Of a stretch of 64,000 nt of DNA, positions 33,903 to 47,041 are shown piece after piece. The DNA comes from Oidiodendron maius Zn. Lineage: Eukaryota; Ascomycota; Leotiomycetes; Myxotrichaceae. The stretch covers positions 2,143,747 through 2,207,746 of the forward strand of contig KN832872.1 of the NCBI GenBank assembly GCA_000827325.1, in the 5' to 3' direction. Position 1 is the stretch's first letter. Each line of letters begins with the position of its first letter. The position numbers were made by a program, and so were the translations under genes. The notes beneath the pieces are model-generated. The model made no database searches, was not told where the DNA came from, and worked only from the letters and a program-made list of their open reading frames with translations.

Positions 33903-36038
33903 ATGGAGTATCGCCCTCTAAGTGATGAAAACCATGAGATTCGTCTCTTGACTTTAGTTAAAGGCGAGGATCCGGCTTTCGTCTGGTGCGAGTTGGACCA
34001 TTATTCTCTAACCAAGCATCCACCATACATCGCTCTATCATATTATTGGGGGAACCCTGCGATAACTAAGACCGTCATGATCAATGGAAAGAAAGCACAA
34101 GCCACCGTCAATCTTGAGGCCGCACTCCGACAACTGGAAGCCGATGGCTATTCGAAAATATGGGCAGACGCGTTGTGCATTAACCAAGATGATATCGAGG
34201 AGCGTAGTCGGCAGATCCTTCGCATGCGAATAATCTACGCGGAAGCGTACTTGGTGTTGGCTTGGCTTGGGATTGAATATAATAATAGCAATGTGGCAAT
34301 GGAATTCATTAATAATATGACCAAAAGGAGGACCGGATTCAAAAACCCCTTCAATTTCGGAGGAGGTGAGGGTGCTAGTGATTCAGTGAAAGAGGAAACA
34401 AAGTTTTTGGGCCAGATAGACCAGGCTGGCAAAGTGGCTATGGAACTTATTAATTTTATCTCTCACGACAGAAGGGCAAAGGACAATGATATTGGCAGGA
34501 GAAAGGAAAATTTACCTCTCAGTGAACCGGACGTACGTCAAAGCTACATTCCTTTTAACAAATTTTTTGAGCCAAACTCATCTTCGTACACCATCGTGGA
34601 GTACTTCGAATTCGAAGATGATAAAACGAGAGACGCAGTTATCGATTTCTTTTCACGTCCTTACTGGAGAAGAGTCTGGATTATCCAGGAGATATCTATA
34701 GCATCAAAAGTGCTGGTTTGTTGTGGAGCAGATTCTACCAGTTTAGAAAATATCGAAACCGTTTTGGTCCGAACAGAATTGGGAAAAGATCTCCTCCGAA
34801 GAGGCTGCGTCCCAAACTTTAAGGCCTTTCGCAAGTCGCCATATTCTGGACAGCACCCTTCGCTAGTCAAGCTACTGATGAGTAGCCGTACATCTTTGGC
34901 AACAAATCAAAGGGACAAGGTATATGCTCTTTTGGGTCTTGCATCTGATGGCGAACAAATAGTTCCGGTCCCAAAATACCAACAACCCTTTGAGAATATT
35001 CTTGAGCAGATGACGAAGTCGATTTTGTTGACTGGGCGATACCCAAATATACTCTTATTTCGGGCTCCGGACCGTGCACCTAACGAATGTCTTCCCTCCT
35101 GGGTTCCTGACTGGGCTAAGTTATCTAGTATAAGTAGACCGTGGCACTCATCACTTGCAGGACCTGATAGCGATTCTGTTTCTCTCCAGGAACTAGGCAA
35201 AGCTGTTCAACAATCCTTAGCGCCTTTAAGTGGGCTGATGGCAAGCTCGACGCAGCCACACCTAAAGTTTGATGGGCAACTTTTGGAAATGAAAGGGAAA
35301 TTAATTGATGAAGTAGACAGCGTCACATCTCCGCCTTATGAAGAGAAGAGCGATTCAACAAAAAGAGACGAAGAGTGTGATCATCGGCAGAAGGCACGAA
35401 GCGACAAGGGAAGAAGTCGAGGCCAAGACAATTACGATCTTATTTTAGAAATTGCGAAATGCATCAGCATTCAGAAAATGGATTTCGGCATAGACGGCGA
35501 AAATTTTCCACAGCTAATAGACCATCTATCGTCAGAAGAGGAACCTTTTATCGAATGCTTCTCAATGCTTCTCGATAAAGACCAAGTAAATTTTATCAAT
35601 AATTCACATCCAAATCTTCTTCAGTGGCTTGACAAGGTCAGAGTATTGCCAATTGCCGGAAAGTTGTTCGAGGATTGGGTCCACAAAGCAAGGGAAATTA
35701 AAGGATGGCCCCGCGAGTCCAAGAACTCAAACGCGTTTTTCTCTAAGTATATCAAAAGAGTTGCTCAGGTAGTGAACTGTGGAATGACGCTAGCAAGCAC
35801 TAAGAAAGGGAGGGTCGCCATGGTGCATCCCCAAACTCAAAAAGGTGATGTGATATGCAGTCTCCTAGGATGTGGCATGCCCGCTATTCTTCGAGAGAGC
35901 GATTCGACTTCGAAGCAATCATACCACATCGTTGGGGAAGCTTACATGCACGATGTGCATAAGATCTCGGACTTCAGTTGGACATCTATCGCTAAGAGCA
36001 TAGACCTTAGTGGAATGCCAGACATCCGGATCGAGTAG
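33903..36038 (+). CDS. HET-domain (heterokaryon incompatibility) protein
   Basis: Intronless frame of 711 aa. The N-terminal HET domain (about residues 42-260) shows its standard blocks in order: YIALSYYWGN, the central KIWADALCINQDD followed by ERSRQILRMRIIYAEA, and the closing RVWIIQEISIASK. The C-terminal 450 residues contain a charged, Lys/Glu/Asp-rich stretch and no domain I recognise. HET proteins act in fungal non-self recognition and can trigger cell death on incompatible fusion; the HET fold is TIR-like. The gene is complete, AT-richer than the PKS-side genes, and sits between the copia element and P450 2, i.e. inside the cluster span. It is more likely an insertion or neighbour than a pathway enzyme. 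Confidence 0.92.
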   Translation: MEYRPLSDENHEIRLLTLVKGEDPAFVWCELDHYSLTKHPPYIALSYYWGNPAITKTVMINGKKAQATVNLEAALRQLEADGYSKIWADALCINQDDIEERSRQILRMRIIYAEAYLVLAWLGIEYNNSNVAMEFINNMTKRRTGFKNPFNFGGGEGASDSVKEETKFLGQIDQAGKVAMELINFISHDRRAKDNDIGRRKENLPLSEPDVRQSYIPFNKFFEPNSSSYTIVEYFEFEDDKTRDAVIDFFSRPYWRRVWIIQEISIASKVLVCCGADSTSLENIETVLVRTELGKDLLRRGCVPNFKAFRKSPYSGQHPSLVKLLMSSRTSLATNQRDKVYALLGLASDGEQIVPVPKYQQPFENILEQMTKSILLTGRYPNILLFRAPDRAPNECLPSWVPDWAKLSSISRPWHSSLAGPDSDSVSLQELGKAVQQSLAPLSGLMASSTQPHLKFDGQLLEMKGKLIDEVDSVTSPPYEEKSDSTKRDEECDHRQKARSDKGRSRGQDNYDLILEIAKCISIQKMDFGIDGENFPQLIDHLSSEEEPFIECFSMLLDKDQVNFINNSHPNLLQWLDKVRVLPIAGKLFEDWVHKAREIKGWPRESKNSNAFFSKYIKRVAQVVNCGMTLASTKKGRVAMVHPQTQKGDVICSLLGCGMPAILRESDSTSKQSYHIVGEAYMHDVHKISDFSWTSIAKSIDLSGMPDIRIE

Positions 36039-36947
36039 TGGATTTAGGCACCTTATTCAATAATTTGGGAGCTGGTCTGAAGGAAGTTTTGGTACACAAA
36101 TTGAAAGGAACAGCAGGTTTAGAGATGGCTTTCGCCTTCTGCTAGCCTCTAAATATCTCAGTGGCATTTTAAAAATTTCAACTATTCAACTATATATCGT
36201 CCTGTAGGCAGAGTATTACACCTGACTTGACGGAACTTAATAGTCAAGTAACATAATGTGGATCAAGTCCCGATGTCAGCCGAGGTTGTCCTAGGTACCT
36301 CTATATAATTCTCGCGTGCTGTATGCTAAGCAAGAAGGTGCCCGGAACAAAGCTAATTGTGATGGTGCTAGCGTCGTCCAAAATTGTGGGCCAATTTAAA
36401 ATCATAGAAAGTTGGACTGAAGCTGGTTTCGCATCTTACTGTAAAACTCCACTTTTGAGTGTTTGTGGTTGCTTAGGACCTAACTCTACCAAACTGATTA
36501 TACTCTCCCCCAAATCTAAATAAACGTAACAGTGGGTCTACAGAGCGCAGACATTCTATCATACAAAACTTCCCGGCCAAGAGGGCCCACTATTATATTT
36601 ATTTAGGAGGGAGCGTATTAACCTTCATGTCGAATACCCAGTTTATCTCTCCCTGCGCATCGTATCTCTTGGCAGGTGTCAAGGTTTACGAGCGTAAAGC
36701 GACATTCTCAATACGGCTAGATCAACTCATGGGTTAAGACTGGAAACCGATATAAAACATGAGTATTCAGGAGAGCTGGAATCTACAGAGATCCTTCGTA
36801 ATTATTATTCAACAATATCAACATTGGGTAGAGATGCTGCAAAGTATCTAGTCAGCATATTTTGTCGGTATCCTGGTGATATCGGTGAGCCCCACAGAAC
36901 TTTACCTCCCTCGGCTTATAGCCCCCGAACGTTCTTTGCCATTAATT
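36039..36947. other. intergenic between HET gene and P450 2
   Basis: 3' flanks of two convergent genes. Contains copy 2 of the 29-bp motif (36415-36443). The short open frame at 36323-36523 carries that motif and has no recognisable domain. No gene seen. Confidence 0.5.
36415..36443 (+). repeat. 29-bp dispersed motif, copy 2
   Basis: Begins GACTGAAGCTGG and ends TTACTGTA; same motif as at 5763-5791 and, reversed, 33470-33498. Confidence 0.5.
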
Positions 36948-38762
36948 CTAGGAGCTTTCATGCGCGACGTCAAGACGCTTTTGGATCCGAGCATAAAGTC
37001 CCTTCTGGAAAAAGAACCACGAGTTCTCTACCTCGAACTTTTCCGGGTCGACGATGCGGATCTACACGTGGATCAGTCTATGGCAGCAACTAGATGGAGC
37101 CGGGAATGTGCACTAACGTCGTAATTGAGAATGAGAAAGGAGATCAACTTCTTGATCTCCAAGATGCCTATATACCTGCCCAGGCAGATGCGCCGGCCGG
37201 CACCAAACTTTGTAGAGTGTCAGAATTCAATTGTCAGCAAGCAGCGGACGGAAGACCCACTGTCAACATGCTGCTCTCGAGCTTTTTCTTGTGCATGTCA
37301 TCCTTCTCAAGCCACCTCTCTGGTCTCCAGAACTCGGCATCGTCACCAAAAGTTCCCTTGTGCCGATTGACGACGTATGGGCTTCCACCAACCGCGGTTC
37401 CCTCCGGTATGAAGTGCTGGAGGACCGTGATGCCGCCCTTGGGCACGATGCGCTCGAATGGCAGCGCGAAGGGCGGATGCATGCGTATGCCCTCTAGGAC
37501 GCAGGCATCCAGGTACGGCAGGTTGCGCACCTCGCTGTATGTGGGAAAGGGGCACGAGACATTCGACGATCGCAACTCGTTGTACAGCTTATCCAGGGTG
37601 TGTGGGTAGGCTAGAAGGTTGAACATGGTGGTGCGCATGAGACTGCCCACGGAATCCGAACCTGCGATCACATTGGAGAAGGTCCATGCTGTTGGAGCCC
37701 TGGTGGACGTGCGCGGTCAATACTGCTGCTCTCAAGCTGTTGGATGAGCAAGAGGTCGCAGATCACTTACCATGGCGGTATTTCCGAGTCAGCCTCCTGA
37801 ACCTCGATATATCGAGTCAGAAAGTCTTTGCCCATTCGGCCCTTGGCATCGCCGTGGTACGTGCCCTCGTCCTTCTGCTGAGCTGCTATCGCCCGCTTCC
37901 TGGCGATAGCTTTCCCCACGAAGCCGAGAATCCCCATCGATGCCTGAGTGGCGAAAGTCCGCTGGAACCAGTCCCCGACGCGGTTCTTGCGAAGGGCCCA
38001 ATCTAGCCACGGGATCTGGGTCAGAGGCGCAGAACTCCTCATGAATTCCTTGATCGTGCTCAACATCCTGCCGACATCCTTGCCGGTCTCGAGGAATCCA
38101 TACCGCTCAGAAAAGGTCAAGGTGCCCATGACATCGAAGGCGAAGAACTGCAGCCACTGGCCTAGCTCGAAAACCCGATCGTGCATAATGAACTTTGCGT
38201 CGAGCTGCTCCTGTAAGACTGCCAATACTTGGTCAACGCGATCCTCGTAAGCAGGGACATTCTTAGCAGTGAAGAGATCCGCAATGGGCGTCTTTAACCG
38301 CTTGTGCATGTCTTCGTCTTGCGTGTTGAAAACGGCCTGCAAGGCGCCGCCTTTGGGGTTGTAAGCTTGGAGAGTCGCGTAGAATTTGGACTGAGGCTTC
38401 AGTCAGTTCGATGATATCAGTAAGGGAAGCTCTTGTCATGTTGCACCCACTTTCGGAAAGCCGGTTCTCGCCGTATAGACGGTTGGTATAGCTTCGGGGT
38501 TGCTGAAGACCACCGTATTAGGGCCAATACGCACAACTTCGCCATACTTTTCATGCACGTCCTGAAGTATCAGATGTGCCCGCTTGGTTGTAACCCATTG
38601 GGCGCGCTGGAAGTTTGTAATGGAGGCTGGGAATGGTCCTGGGATGTGCCTGAGGCGCCGCCATGTCCTCCATAGCTGGAAGATGCCAAGTGATAAGGCC
38701 AGGAAGATACCAAGAGGGATAGCGAGGGCGGGGTTTCTTAGGATACCTTGCATGAAGATCAT
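36948..38762 (-). CDS. cytochrome P450 monooxygenase 2 (pisatin-demethylase-like)
   Basis: Five exons, 524 aa: 38762-38451, 38390-37771, 37699-37261, 37207-37118 and 37061-36948. The third exon's acceptor was placed at 37700/37699 because it alone keeps frame and gives [20 protein letters not shown], the I-helix region of this subfamily. K-helix (EGIR in place of ExxR's usual ESLR), FWRPERW and the haem loop [10 protein letters not shown] (Cys465) are present; the haem loop becomes visible only after removing a 53-nt intron. An N-terminal membrane anchor precedes the IPGPFP hinge. Overall layout resembles pisatin demethylase-type fungal P450s. It is divergent from the PKS, 471 bp between starts, which strongly suggests co-regulation and a role in oxidising the polyketide product. 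The substrate is unknown. Confidence 0.9.
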
Positions 38763-39233
38763 TTTATTTCCAGTTTTCCATATATATCAGGGTTTTGTCT
38801 GAGCTCGACGAGACGGTTAGGCTTGGGGTCGCTGTTAAGGGTTTGAAAGAACACAAGGCGGGAAGCGATGAAGCATGGAAGCGTGCGTCGGCGATAAAAA
38901 CGGTCCTAAAAGGAGGTGTGATAAGCCTCGGGTCGAGAGCATAGACGTGGTAATCAGTTTCTGAGTCCAATCCGGTGGTGTGACTGGATCCGCTCTTCTT
39001 ACTTGGTTCCCAGGGTGGTCAGGTCAGAAACGTGGGTGTCGGGCAACCACATGGGGATGGCCTCGAGTAAACGGCTCTAGGCACCTCACTGGGTTGCTGT
39101 AGTTAGGTAAAATTCCATCTTCTCAAAAGAGAAGGAGAGAGAGGAAGAGAAAGACTGCGCCATATCCGAGGGAAGTCCACGATGGTTTGAGTGAGTGAGT
39201 TTTCCGCATACTTCTAGACAATCACCATAGACC
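38763..39233. promoter_or_regulatory. divergent promoter region, P450 2 / PKS
   Basis: 471 bp between the start codons of two divergently transcribed cluster genes. No canonical TATA box was recognised. A plausible place for the binding site of a cluster regulator. Confidence 0.6.
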
Positions 39234-42200
39234 ATGAATGGCTTCAACGCTACACCAAATGGCTCCGAGAAAAGATTTCGGGTTGCCTTGTTCGGACCGC
39301 AAGTGACAACTTGGACAGCTGATAGTCTCTCGAGTCTGCAGTTGGCCCTGAACAAAGACGATAACCTCGAGTTTCTCAAGCATACACTTGCGTCCATCTC
39401 ATCGATTTGGCCACTACTCGAGAAGGAATTTGGCCAACATGCATTTCCGGGCGACAAGAAGCTGGAAAGATTGGAAGCTTTCTCGATGGGCGCCGATGCT
39501 CTGGACCCGCAGACCCTAACTAATACCGAGCTTGCACCGCTCACAGTTATCTCCCAGGTCGTCGAGTTCTTCCAGCAAACTAACTCTCCAGCATGTCGAC
39601 ATGATCTAGATGAATTTGATGTAGCTCAAGGGTTCTGCATCGGCTTTCTCTCGGCTGCGGCTCTTGCTTCCGCGACAGACTGGTCTGGATTTAAGACCAA
39701 CGTATCCAACGCCGTGCGACTAGCTACGTGTGCAGGCATTGTTGTAGATGCACAGGAATCATCTCTCGAAACTCGGAATAGGACCATAGCTCTGTGCGTT
39801 CGTTTGAAGAAGGCAGCAGATCGGGAGTTGGTGGAAATGTGTTTGGATAGATTCCCTCGGGTAAGAAAACACCGGGTCATATACCTCCCGTGTGAATCCA
39901 TTGTAACCATAACACTAGGCCTACATATCCTGTATCACGGATGAAACGACACTTACTATTACTCTGCCAGAGAGCAGCCAGGCAGAATTCTGTGCCCAGA
40001 TGAGCGAAGCTAAGCTGGCCACGTCCAAGGTCGGTCTCCATGGATCCTACCATCACTCAACGCATGCCCAGGCCACCGAGACACTTAACAGGATCTGCGC
40101 TGAGAATAGAGGGCTACTCGGACTCCCTGATGCCACCACGCTGCGCCTGCCCTTGAGATCTACGGCCGACGCTCACTTGATTACCAAGGGTGCACTTCAT
40201 GAGATTGCCCTGCAACTGATTCTTTGCAAGCGCGCTCACTGGTTCCAGACCGTTAAGTCTACTATGAGAGACGCTCCCCAGGACCGGATTGAATTCGTGC
40301 CCTTAGGCAATGAAAACATTGTCCCCCGCTCACTCAGGCGTGGTACAAGCACTGGCACGGGTGATCATGATGACGCCGCGGCGGCAGACGAGCCCCTCGA
40401 GGAGATCGCCATCGTGGGCATGGCTTGCCGGTTCCCGCGCGCCGAGAGCCTCGCCGAGTTCTGGGAGCTTCTTCACAAAGGAGAGACGGCCTTTGGCACG
40501 TTGCCCACCGAACGCTTCCACCCGAGTCACCTGACCCGCGAGCCCAGGCTGGCCAGCTTCTGGGGAAACTTCCTGGAAAAGATTGATATCTTTGACCACC
40601 GCTTCTTCTCTATTTCGGGCCGCGAGGCCAAGTCCATGGATCCGCAGCAGCGACTGGCACTGCAGGTTGCGTACGAGGCGCTGGAGTCGTCGGGCTACTG
40701 CAGTCAGGTGGCCCCGGAGACAGATGTCGGCTGCTATCTTGGCATCGGCGCCGTCGACTACGAGGATAATGTCGCGTCCGAAAATGCGAACGCGTTTGCC
40801 GCTCTCGGAACCCTAAGAGCTTTCATTAGTGGTCGTATCAGCCATTTCTTTGGCTGGACCGGCCCCTCTATCACATTCGATACAGCATGCTCGTCGTCTT
40901 TGGTTGCTATTCATACAGCATGCAAGGTAGGCTGGAGATTGTCGTCATTGGAAAGGAAAAAATCATGCTTACTTCATCACTCTAGGCAGTTCTGGGTGGG
41001 GAATGCTCCATGGCGCTCGCTGGGGGTGTAAATATTATCACCAGTCCAACCCTCCACCAGAATCTTGCGGCTGCTTCTTTCCTCAACCCGAACGGGGCCT
41101 CGAAAGCGTTCGATGCCGCCGCCGGTGGTTATTGTCGCGGTGAAGGCGCTGGAATTCTCGTCCTCAAGAAGCTCTCGAGAGCGCTAGCCGACGGCGATAC
41201 AGTCCTCGGTGTCGTTGCTGCATCGGCAGTCAACCAGGGCTCCAACTGCAGCTCTATTACTGTACCGGATTCCGGGTCGCAGTGTTCTTTACACAGACGC
41301 GTGCTCTCTTCTGCACGGATAGAGCCAAAAGAAGTTGGCTATGTCGAAGCACACGGCACAGGTAAGCAGAGCAGCCCCGTCACGTTATTTCTTGAATTGA
41401 ACTGCACTGAGATACTCTTTGTAGGAACTCCATTGGGGGACCCGATAGAGTACGAGAGTATCCGCCTAGCGCTGACAGGCTCTGGGCGAGACGGCGACTT
41501 ATTCCTTGGCTCTGTCAAAGATAACATAGGGCATACCGAAGCCGCCTCGGGCGTGGCCGGCGTTATCAAGGTATTGCTGATGATGCAGCACAGGGCGGTA
41601 CCTAAACAGGCCAACTTCGTCTCCCTTAGCCCGCGTATCAAAGCCTGTCCAGAAATTATTGTACCCAAGACGACGCGGCCGTGGACCACTCACCGCTGGC
41701 ATGTGGCGCTGGTGAACAACTACGGCGCTGCTGGCAGCAACGCGGCGCTATTGCTTCGCTCGCATGCGGAAGCTTCATCGAGCTTGACAGAAACGCAGAC
41801 ACGTCCCTCTTCCTCCGCTGCAATATACCCCATTCTTCTCTCAGCCAAGTCTGCAAACCATCTCCAGGCTTACATGGACGTACTGAGGTCGTACCTGCCT
41901 AATACTGAGGCGTCGTTTGGCAGTGTCGCATACAAGATTTCTAGAAGCCACAACCTTTCCTTCGAGCACCGGGTGGCATTTACCGCAGCTGATGCTGAGA
42001 GCGCCGTATCTATCCTGGACAGCTCGACCAAGACGATGTTGGCAACTGCCAAGCGCACGACGAAGTTGCCGACGGTGCTGTGCTTCGGCGGCCAGACCGG
42101 TCAGACTGTTAGGGTCTCAAGGGGGTTGTACGATAGTTGCGATCTTTTCCGGAGCCATCTAGTGAGTATCGGATGAGCCCTCACTATTGATATATGACGA

Positions 42201-45200
42201 CCTGCTGCTAACTCCTATATGCAGAATAAATGTGATGTCGTCTGCCAAACTCTTGGCCTCCCTAGTATCTTCCCGCACATTTTCCTGGGCGATGCTGTCG
42301 AAGATCTCGTCTCTCTCCATTGCATGCTGCTCTCCCAGCAAGTCTCATCGGCAAAATGCTGGATCGACTGTGGGCTCGAGGTAGATACTTTGATAGGTCA
42401 TAGTTTTGGTCAGTTGGCCGCACTATGTGTTGCCGACTCCATCTCCCTAGAGGATGCATTCCAGCTTGTCTCGGGCCGGGCACGGCTTATTCGTGACAGC
42501 TGGGCCGTCGAGCATGGCGCTATGCTGTCTGTCGAATGCGACAGGGGCGAGATCGAAGCCGTGGTCGATACGGTGAATAAGAGCGGCTTTCGGGTCGATG
42601 TAGCCTGCTACAACGGTCCTCGCAGTTTTGTGCTCGCAGGCGATGCTCCGTCAGTCGAGAGGGCCAAGGAAGAGTGCCGTTCCTTCAAGACAACTGGGCT
42701 CCAGAACACACATGCATACCATTCCCATCTTGCAGATAGTATTTTGCCGGGTCTAGCGACTGTAGCCAGGTCAATTACCATACGCCCGCCCCGGCTGCGT
42801 GTGGAGACATGCTCGGCCAAAGAGAGCTGGTCTCGCTTTACAGCCGAAGAGGTGGTCCAGCACACCCGCCGACCGGTATACTTTGGGGATGCCGTTGAGC
42901 GGATCGCTGCACGTCTGCCCTCCGCAATCTGGCTGGAGGCAGGGTCGGCCACTCCCGTGATCTCTATGGTACGGCGCGTTACCAACCTGTCGGAACGATC
43001 TGACATTCTCATTCCAATGGAGCTGGGCAGCGCAGATGCAACGTCAAACCTTGCCACGGCCGCATGCCATCTGTGGAAAGCTGGATCTGCCGTGCGTTAC
43101 TGGCTCTTCCATCCCCCTCCCGGCCTACGCTGCCGCTACCAGGCAGTCAACTTGCCGCCTTACCAATTCGACAAGCCAAGCCATTGGATTCCCCTCAAGA
43201 TCCCAGATATGTCAAAACAGTCCAAGGAAGCCGGTCTCCTGACCAGGGTGAACAGCGCGTCCGGCGAACTGCTGTTCTCAGTGGATACGGCCAATGCGGT
43301 CTTCGAGCTGGCAGGGCGGGGCCATGCGGTTGCAGGCCAGAGCCTCTGTCCGGCATCAATGTACATCGAGCTGGCCGCACTGGCGGCTCGGTCCATTCTT
43401 AACTCTGCGCCTACGCCCGCGTCTGAGTTTGTGCCCCACGTCGAGGGCCTGGTCATGTCGGCTCCTCTCGGGCTGGGAGCCAGCACCTCAGTCTTTTTGC
43501 GTCTCCGCCAGACCTCGCCAGATAGCTGGGATTTTACCCTCTTCAGTCGGTCGATCAGACCCGGCGCCGTCGAAGACGAAGGGACCGAGCATGGCCGTGG
43601 CCGCATCAGCTGGGGTTCGGCCGACGATGCCGTTGCCCAGAAGCGCCTAAAGCTGCTGCAGAGGTTTGGGACTCAGGGAATCAGACACCTGTCATCGCTG
43701 GCTGCGACTGGAATCAGCGGTGCGATGGTATACAAGCTCTTCTCGGACGTCGTTGCTTATGCCGACTACTTTCGTGGGGTGCAGAGCGTGTCGGCGTCAA
43801 AAAATGAGGCCGTCGGCCTTGTCACCGTCCCCCCGCAATATGCCAAGCTCGACTCCGGAATCTGCGAACCCATAATTCTTGACAACTTCCTCCAGGTTGC
43901 AGGCATTCATGTCAACTGCTTGTCCCAGCGGGAGGACGATGAGGTCTTCTTATGTACGGCAGTGGAGGAGGTCATCTTCACCACCCCTTTTATGACAGAC
44001 GGCAGCGATTCGCGCGCCTGGTCTGTCTACACACGCTACGAGACATCTTCCACGATGGTGATGGCGAACGACATCTTCGTCTGCGATGCAAGCTCCGGAA
44101 ACCTTGTCTTGGCCGTCCTAGGGGCGACATTCAGGAGTGTTCCCTTCAAATCCTTGGCAAGGAGCCTTACCCGACTCAACAAAGTCGCCACCACCGTGAC
44201 GATGAGCGTGAGCCCTCCCGGCCCCATCCCCGACGGCGATGATGTGCAGGATGACTCGGCATACCAGACAGGCTCTTCTTCCTCTCCGCGTGGTGAAGGT
44301 GATATGTATTTTAAGAAACACGATGAGGAACATCTCAGCTTGGCACTGCCGCCCTCTCAACTGCTCGCGGGTCCGCGAGAGAAGACGTCGGGAGGATTTA
44401 GCAACGTCCTTGAGCAGATACGCAACCTTTTCAGTGCCATTCTCGAGATCCCTGTTGAGGAAGTCGGGTCCACATCGTCGATGAATGAGCTTGGCGTCGA
44501 CTCACTGCTGGTTAGTGAGATTCAGTCCGAAGTGCAGGACAGGTTCAATATCATCATCTCGCAAGCGGACCTCCTGAGCTGCGCGGATATTGCATCAGTA
44601 GCGCGGTTTATCGAGCCAGAGCAGCCCATCGAATCGACCGCGAATGCATCCCAACCCTCTTTGAATGGTGTTCTCTCTCCGACGGGGGACAAGCTCACCA
44701 ATGTCTCTTCACATTCCGAATCCGGCGAGACAGGTAGTCATGTCCGCCCTAATCTCGCAGTCAAGAGCCGCGAGCGCTTCATCGCAGCCAAGCCATCATA
44801 CGACAGCCATGCGAGGACTACAGGCTTCGCGGGGTTCTACAGCGAGGTCTTTCCCCTACAGTCCGAGCTCGTCGTGCGTTACGTTGTGGAGGCCTTTGCC
44901 GCTATAGGTTGCAACCTACAGGCTATGCAGCCTGGCGATGAGATCCCCATTATTCCGTTCGACCCAAGACATACGAAGCTGATTCCCCAGTTATACAAGC
45001 TGTTGGGAGATGGCGGGCTTGTGACGAAAGGGGCCGACGCGGTGTTCCGTCGTACCCAGACGCCCGTCCCAACTATCCCTGCCTCTACACTGCACCAGGA
45101 GATGCTGGCCAAGTTCCCCAAGCACGCTTCTGAAACCAAGCTTCTCCATAGCACGGGTCATAGGCTGGCCGACTGCGTGTCAGGGGAAGCTGATCCCATC

Positions 45201-47041
45201 GGCTTGATATTCCAGAGCTCGGCGGCGCGCGCCCTTCTCGAAGATGTCTACACCAACGCGCCAATGTTCAAGACCGGGACTCTGCTGCTCGGCCAGTTCC
45301 TGTCGTCGGTGCTGGAGGGCATGGGCGGCAGTCGAGAGCTGAGGATCCTCGAGCTCGGTGCGGGCACTGGCGGGACATCGAAACACATCATCGAGACACT
45401 CGCTGCCTTGGGTGGCTCCCACTCGTTTTCGTACACGTTTACCGATCTCTCGTCCTCGCTAGTCACCGCTGCCAAGCGCAAGTTTGCTAAGTGGCCCTGT
45501 ATGCAGTACATGGTGCTCGACATAGAGAAGGAGCCGGCTCCTCAGCTCCAGGGAAGCTACGATATCATCCTATCTACCAACTGCATCCACGCGACAAGGA
45601 ATCTCGTGCAGTCCCTTAGCAACATGCGTAGCATGCTGCGTCCGGACGGCATCGTATGCTTAGTGGAGCTAACGCGGAATCTGTACTGGTTTGACCTCGT
45701 GTTTGGTCTCCTGGAAGGTTGGTGGTTGTTCAACGATGGCCGAGAGCACGCGCTGGCCGATGAGCAGAGATGGGATCGGTCTTTCCGCGCTGCCGGCTTC
45801 GAGTGCGTGGATTGGAGCTCCAGCTCGTCACCCGAGTCGGATATATTGCGCGTCATCACCGCCTCTGCCTATGGACTACCATCCGCCATCGATTCGGGTT
45901 TGGTTGGCCGGAGCGAGGACCATGATCTCACTACCAAGCAGACCGTGACCTTCAAGGAGGTGGATGGACTGCAACTCAAGATGGATATCTACTTCCCTCC
46001 GACAGCAGTTGACCCCGGCAAGCGGCTTCCCCTGGGTAAGCGAGTTGGTTTCGCTCCGCTCACGCCTCCTCTGCACGCTCGCCCCTCATGCTGACAATTT
46101 AAAACTGGGTAGCTCTCATGATCCATGGTGGCGGCCATATTATGCTCTCGAAAAACGATATCCGTCCAGATCAGACGAGCCTCCTTCTCCGCAATGGTTT
46201 CCTACCCATCAGCGTCGACTACAGACTCTGCCCCGAGACGACACTTCTCGAAGGGCCCATGACCGATATTGTCGACGCACTCGTGTGGGTACGGACTGTC
46301 CTGCCGACCATCGCCCTGGCACGGCGCGACGTCATACCTGACCCAGACAGGCTCGTGGCCATCGGATGGTCCACGGGGGGGCACCTGGCCATGACGCTGG
46401 CCTGGACAGCCTCTCGCCGACAAGTGCAACCCCCGAGCGCTATTCTAGCCTTTTACTGCCCCACAGACTACGAGGACCCCTTCTGGACTGCGCCTAACAT
46501 CCCTGTCGGCGCCGTCCCGGGCTCATACCAACTCAACGACAACATGTGGGAGGAGGGTATCTTTGACGCCCCCGTCGCAGCTTACAACGTGCCTCCGCGC
46601 AACGGGCCGGCGGCGGGCGGCTGGCTTGCGGCGGGCGACGTGAGGAGCCGGCTGGCCGTGCACATGAATGTGTATGGGCGGACGCTCCACATCCTGCTGG
46701 GCGGGCTCGACAAGAGGACGCGGGGGCTGCCGAGCGACCCGTCGCCAGCAGATATCGCCGAGGTGAGCCCACTGGCGCACATCCGTGGTGGAGCATACAA
46801 GACGCCGACGTTCCTGGTGCACCCCCGCCAGGACGACCTGATACCTTGGCAGCAGGCAGAGCGGACATTCAGGGCATTGCAGGATGAGGGCGTCGAGGCT
46901 GAGTTGAGAATTGTGGAGAACGTGCCGCACCTATTTGACCTCAACCCACGGCATCGGGGTTACGAGGCTGCCATGGAGGCGTTGGCAGAAGGGTACGAGT
47001 TCTTATGTAGACAGTGTGGCACAAATGGAGAGGCCAATTAA
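39234..47041 (+). CDS. non-reducing polyketide synthase SAT-KS-AT-PT-ACP-CMeT-TE
   Basis: Six exons, 2,495 aa: 39234-39860, 39919-40926, 40986-41361, 41425-42161, 42225-46035 and 46113-47041. Domains in order: starter acyltransferase SAT (GFCIG, Cys135), ketosynthase (DTACSSS, Cys533; EAHGTG; NIGHTEA), malonyl acyltransferase (GHSFG, Ser976), product template (RGHAV, His1283; later DNFLQVAG), one acyl carrier protein (GVDSLL, Ser1676), C-methyltransferase (LELGAGTGG near residue 1958) and a C-terminal alpha/beta-hydrolase releasing domain (HGGGH oxyanion motif; GWSTG, Ser2273; VPHLF). There are no KR, DH or ER domains. This order is known from methylorsellinate and 3,5-dimethylorsellinate synthases (MpaC and AusA type), so a C-methylated orsellinic-type acid is the best guess. 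All active-site residues I could check are intact. The number of methylations cannot be read from the sequence. Confidence 0.95.
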
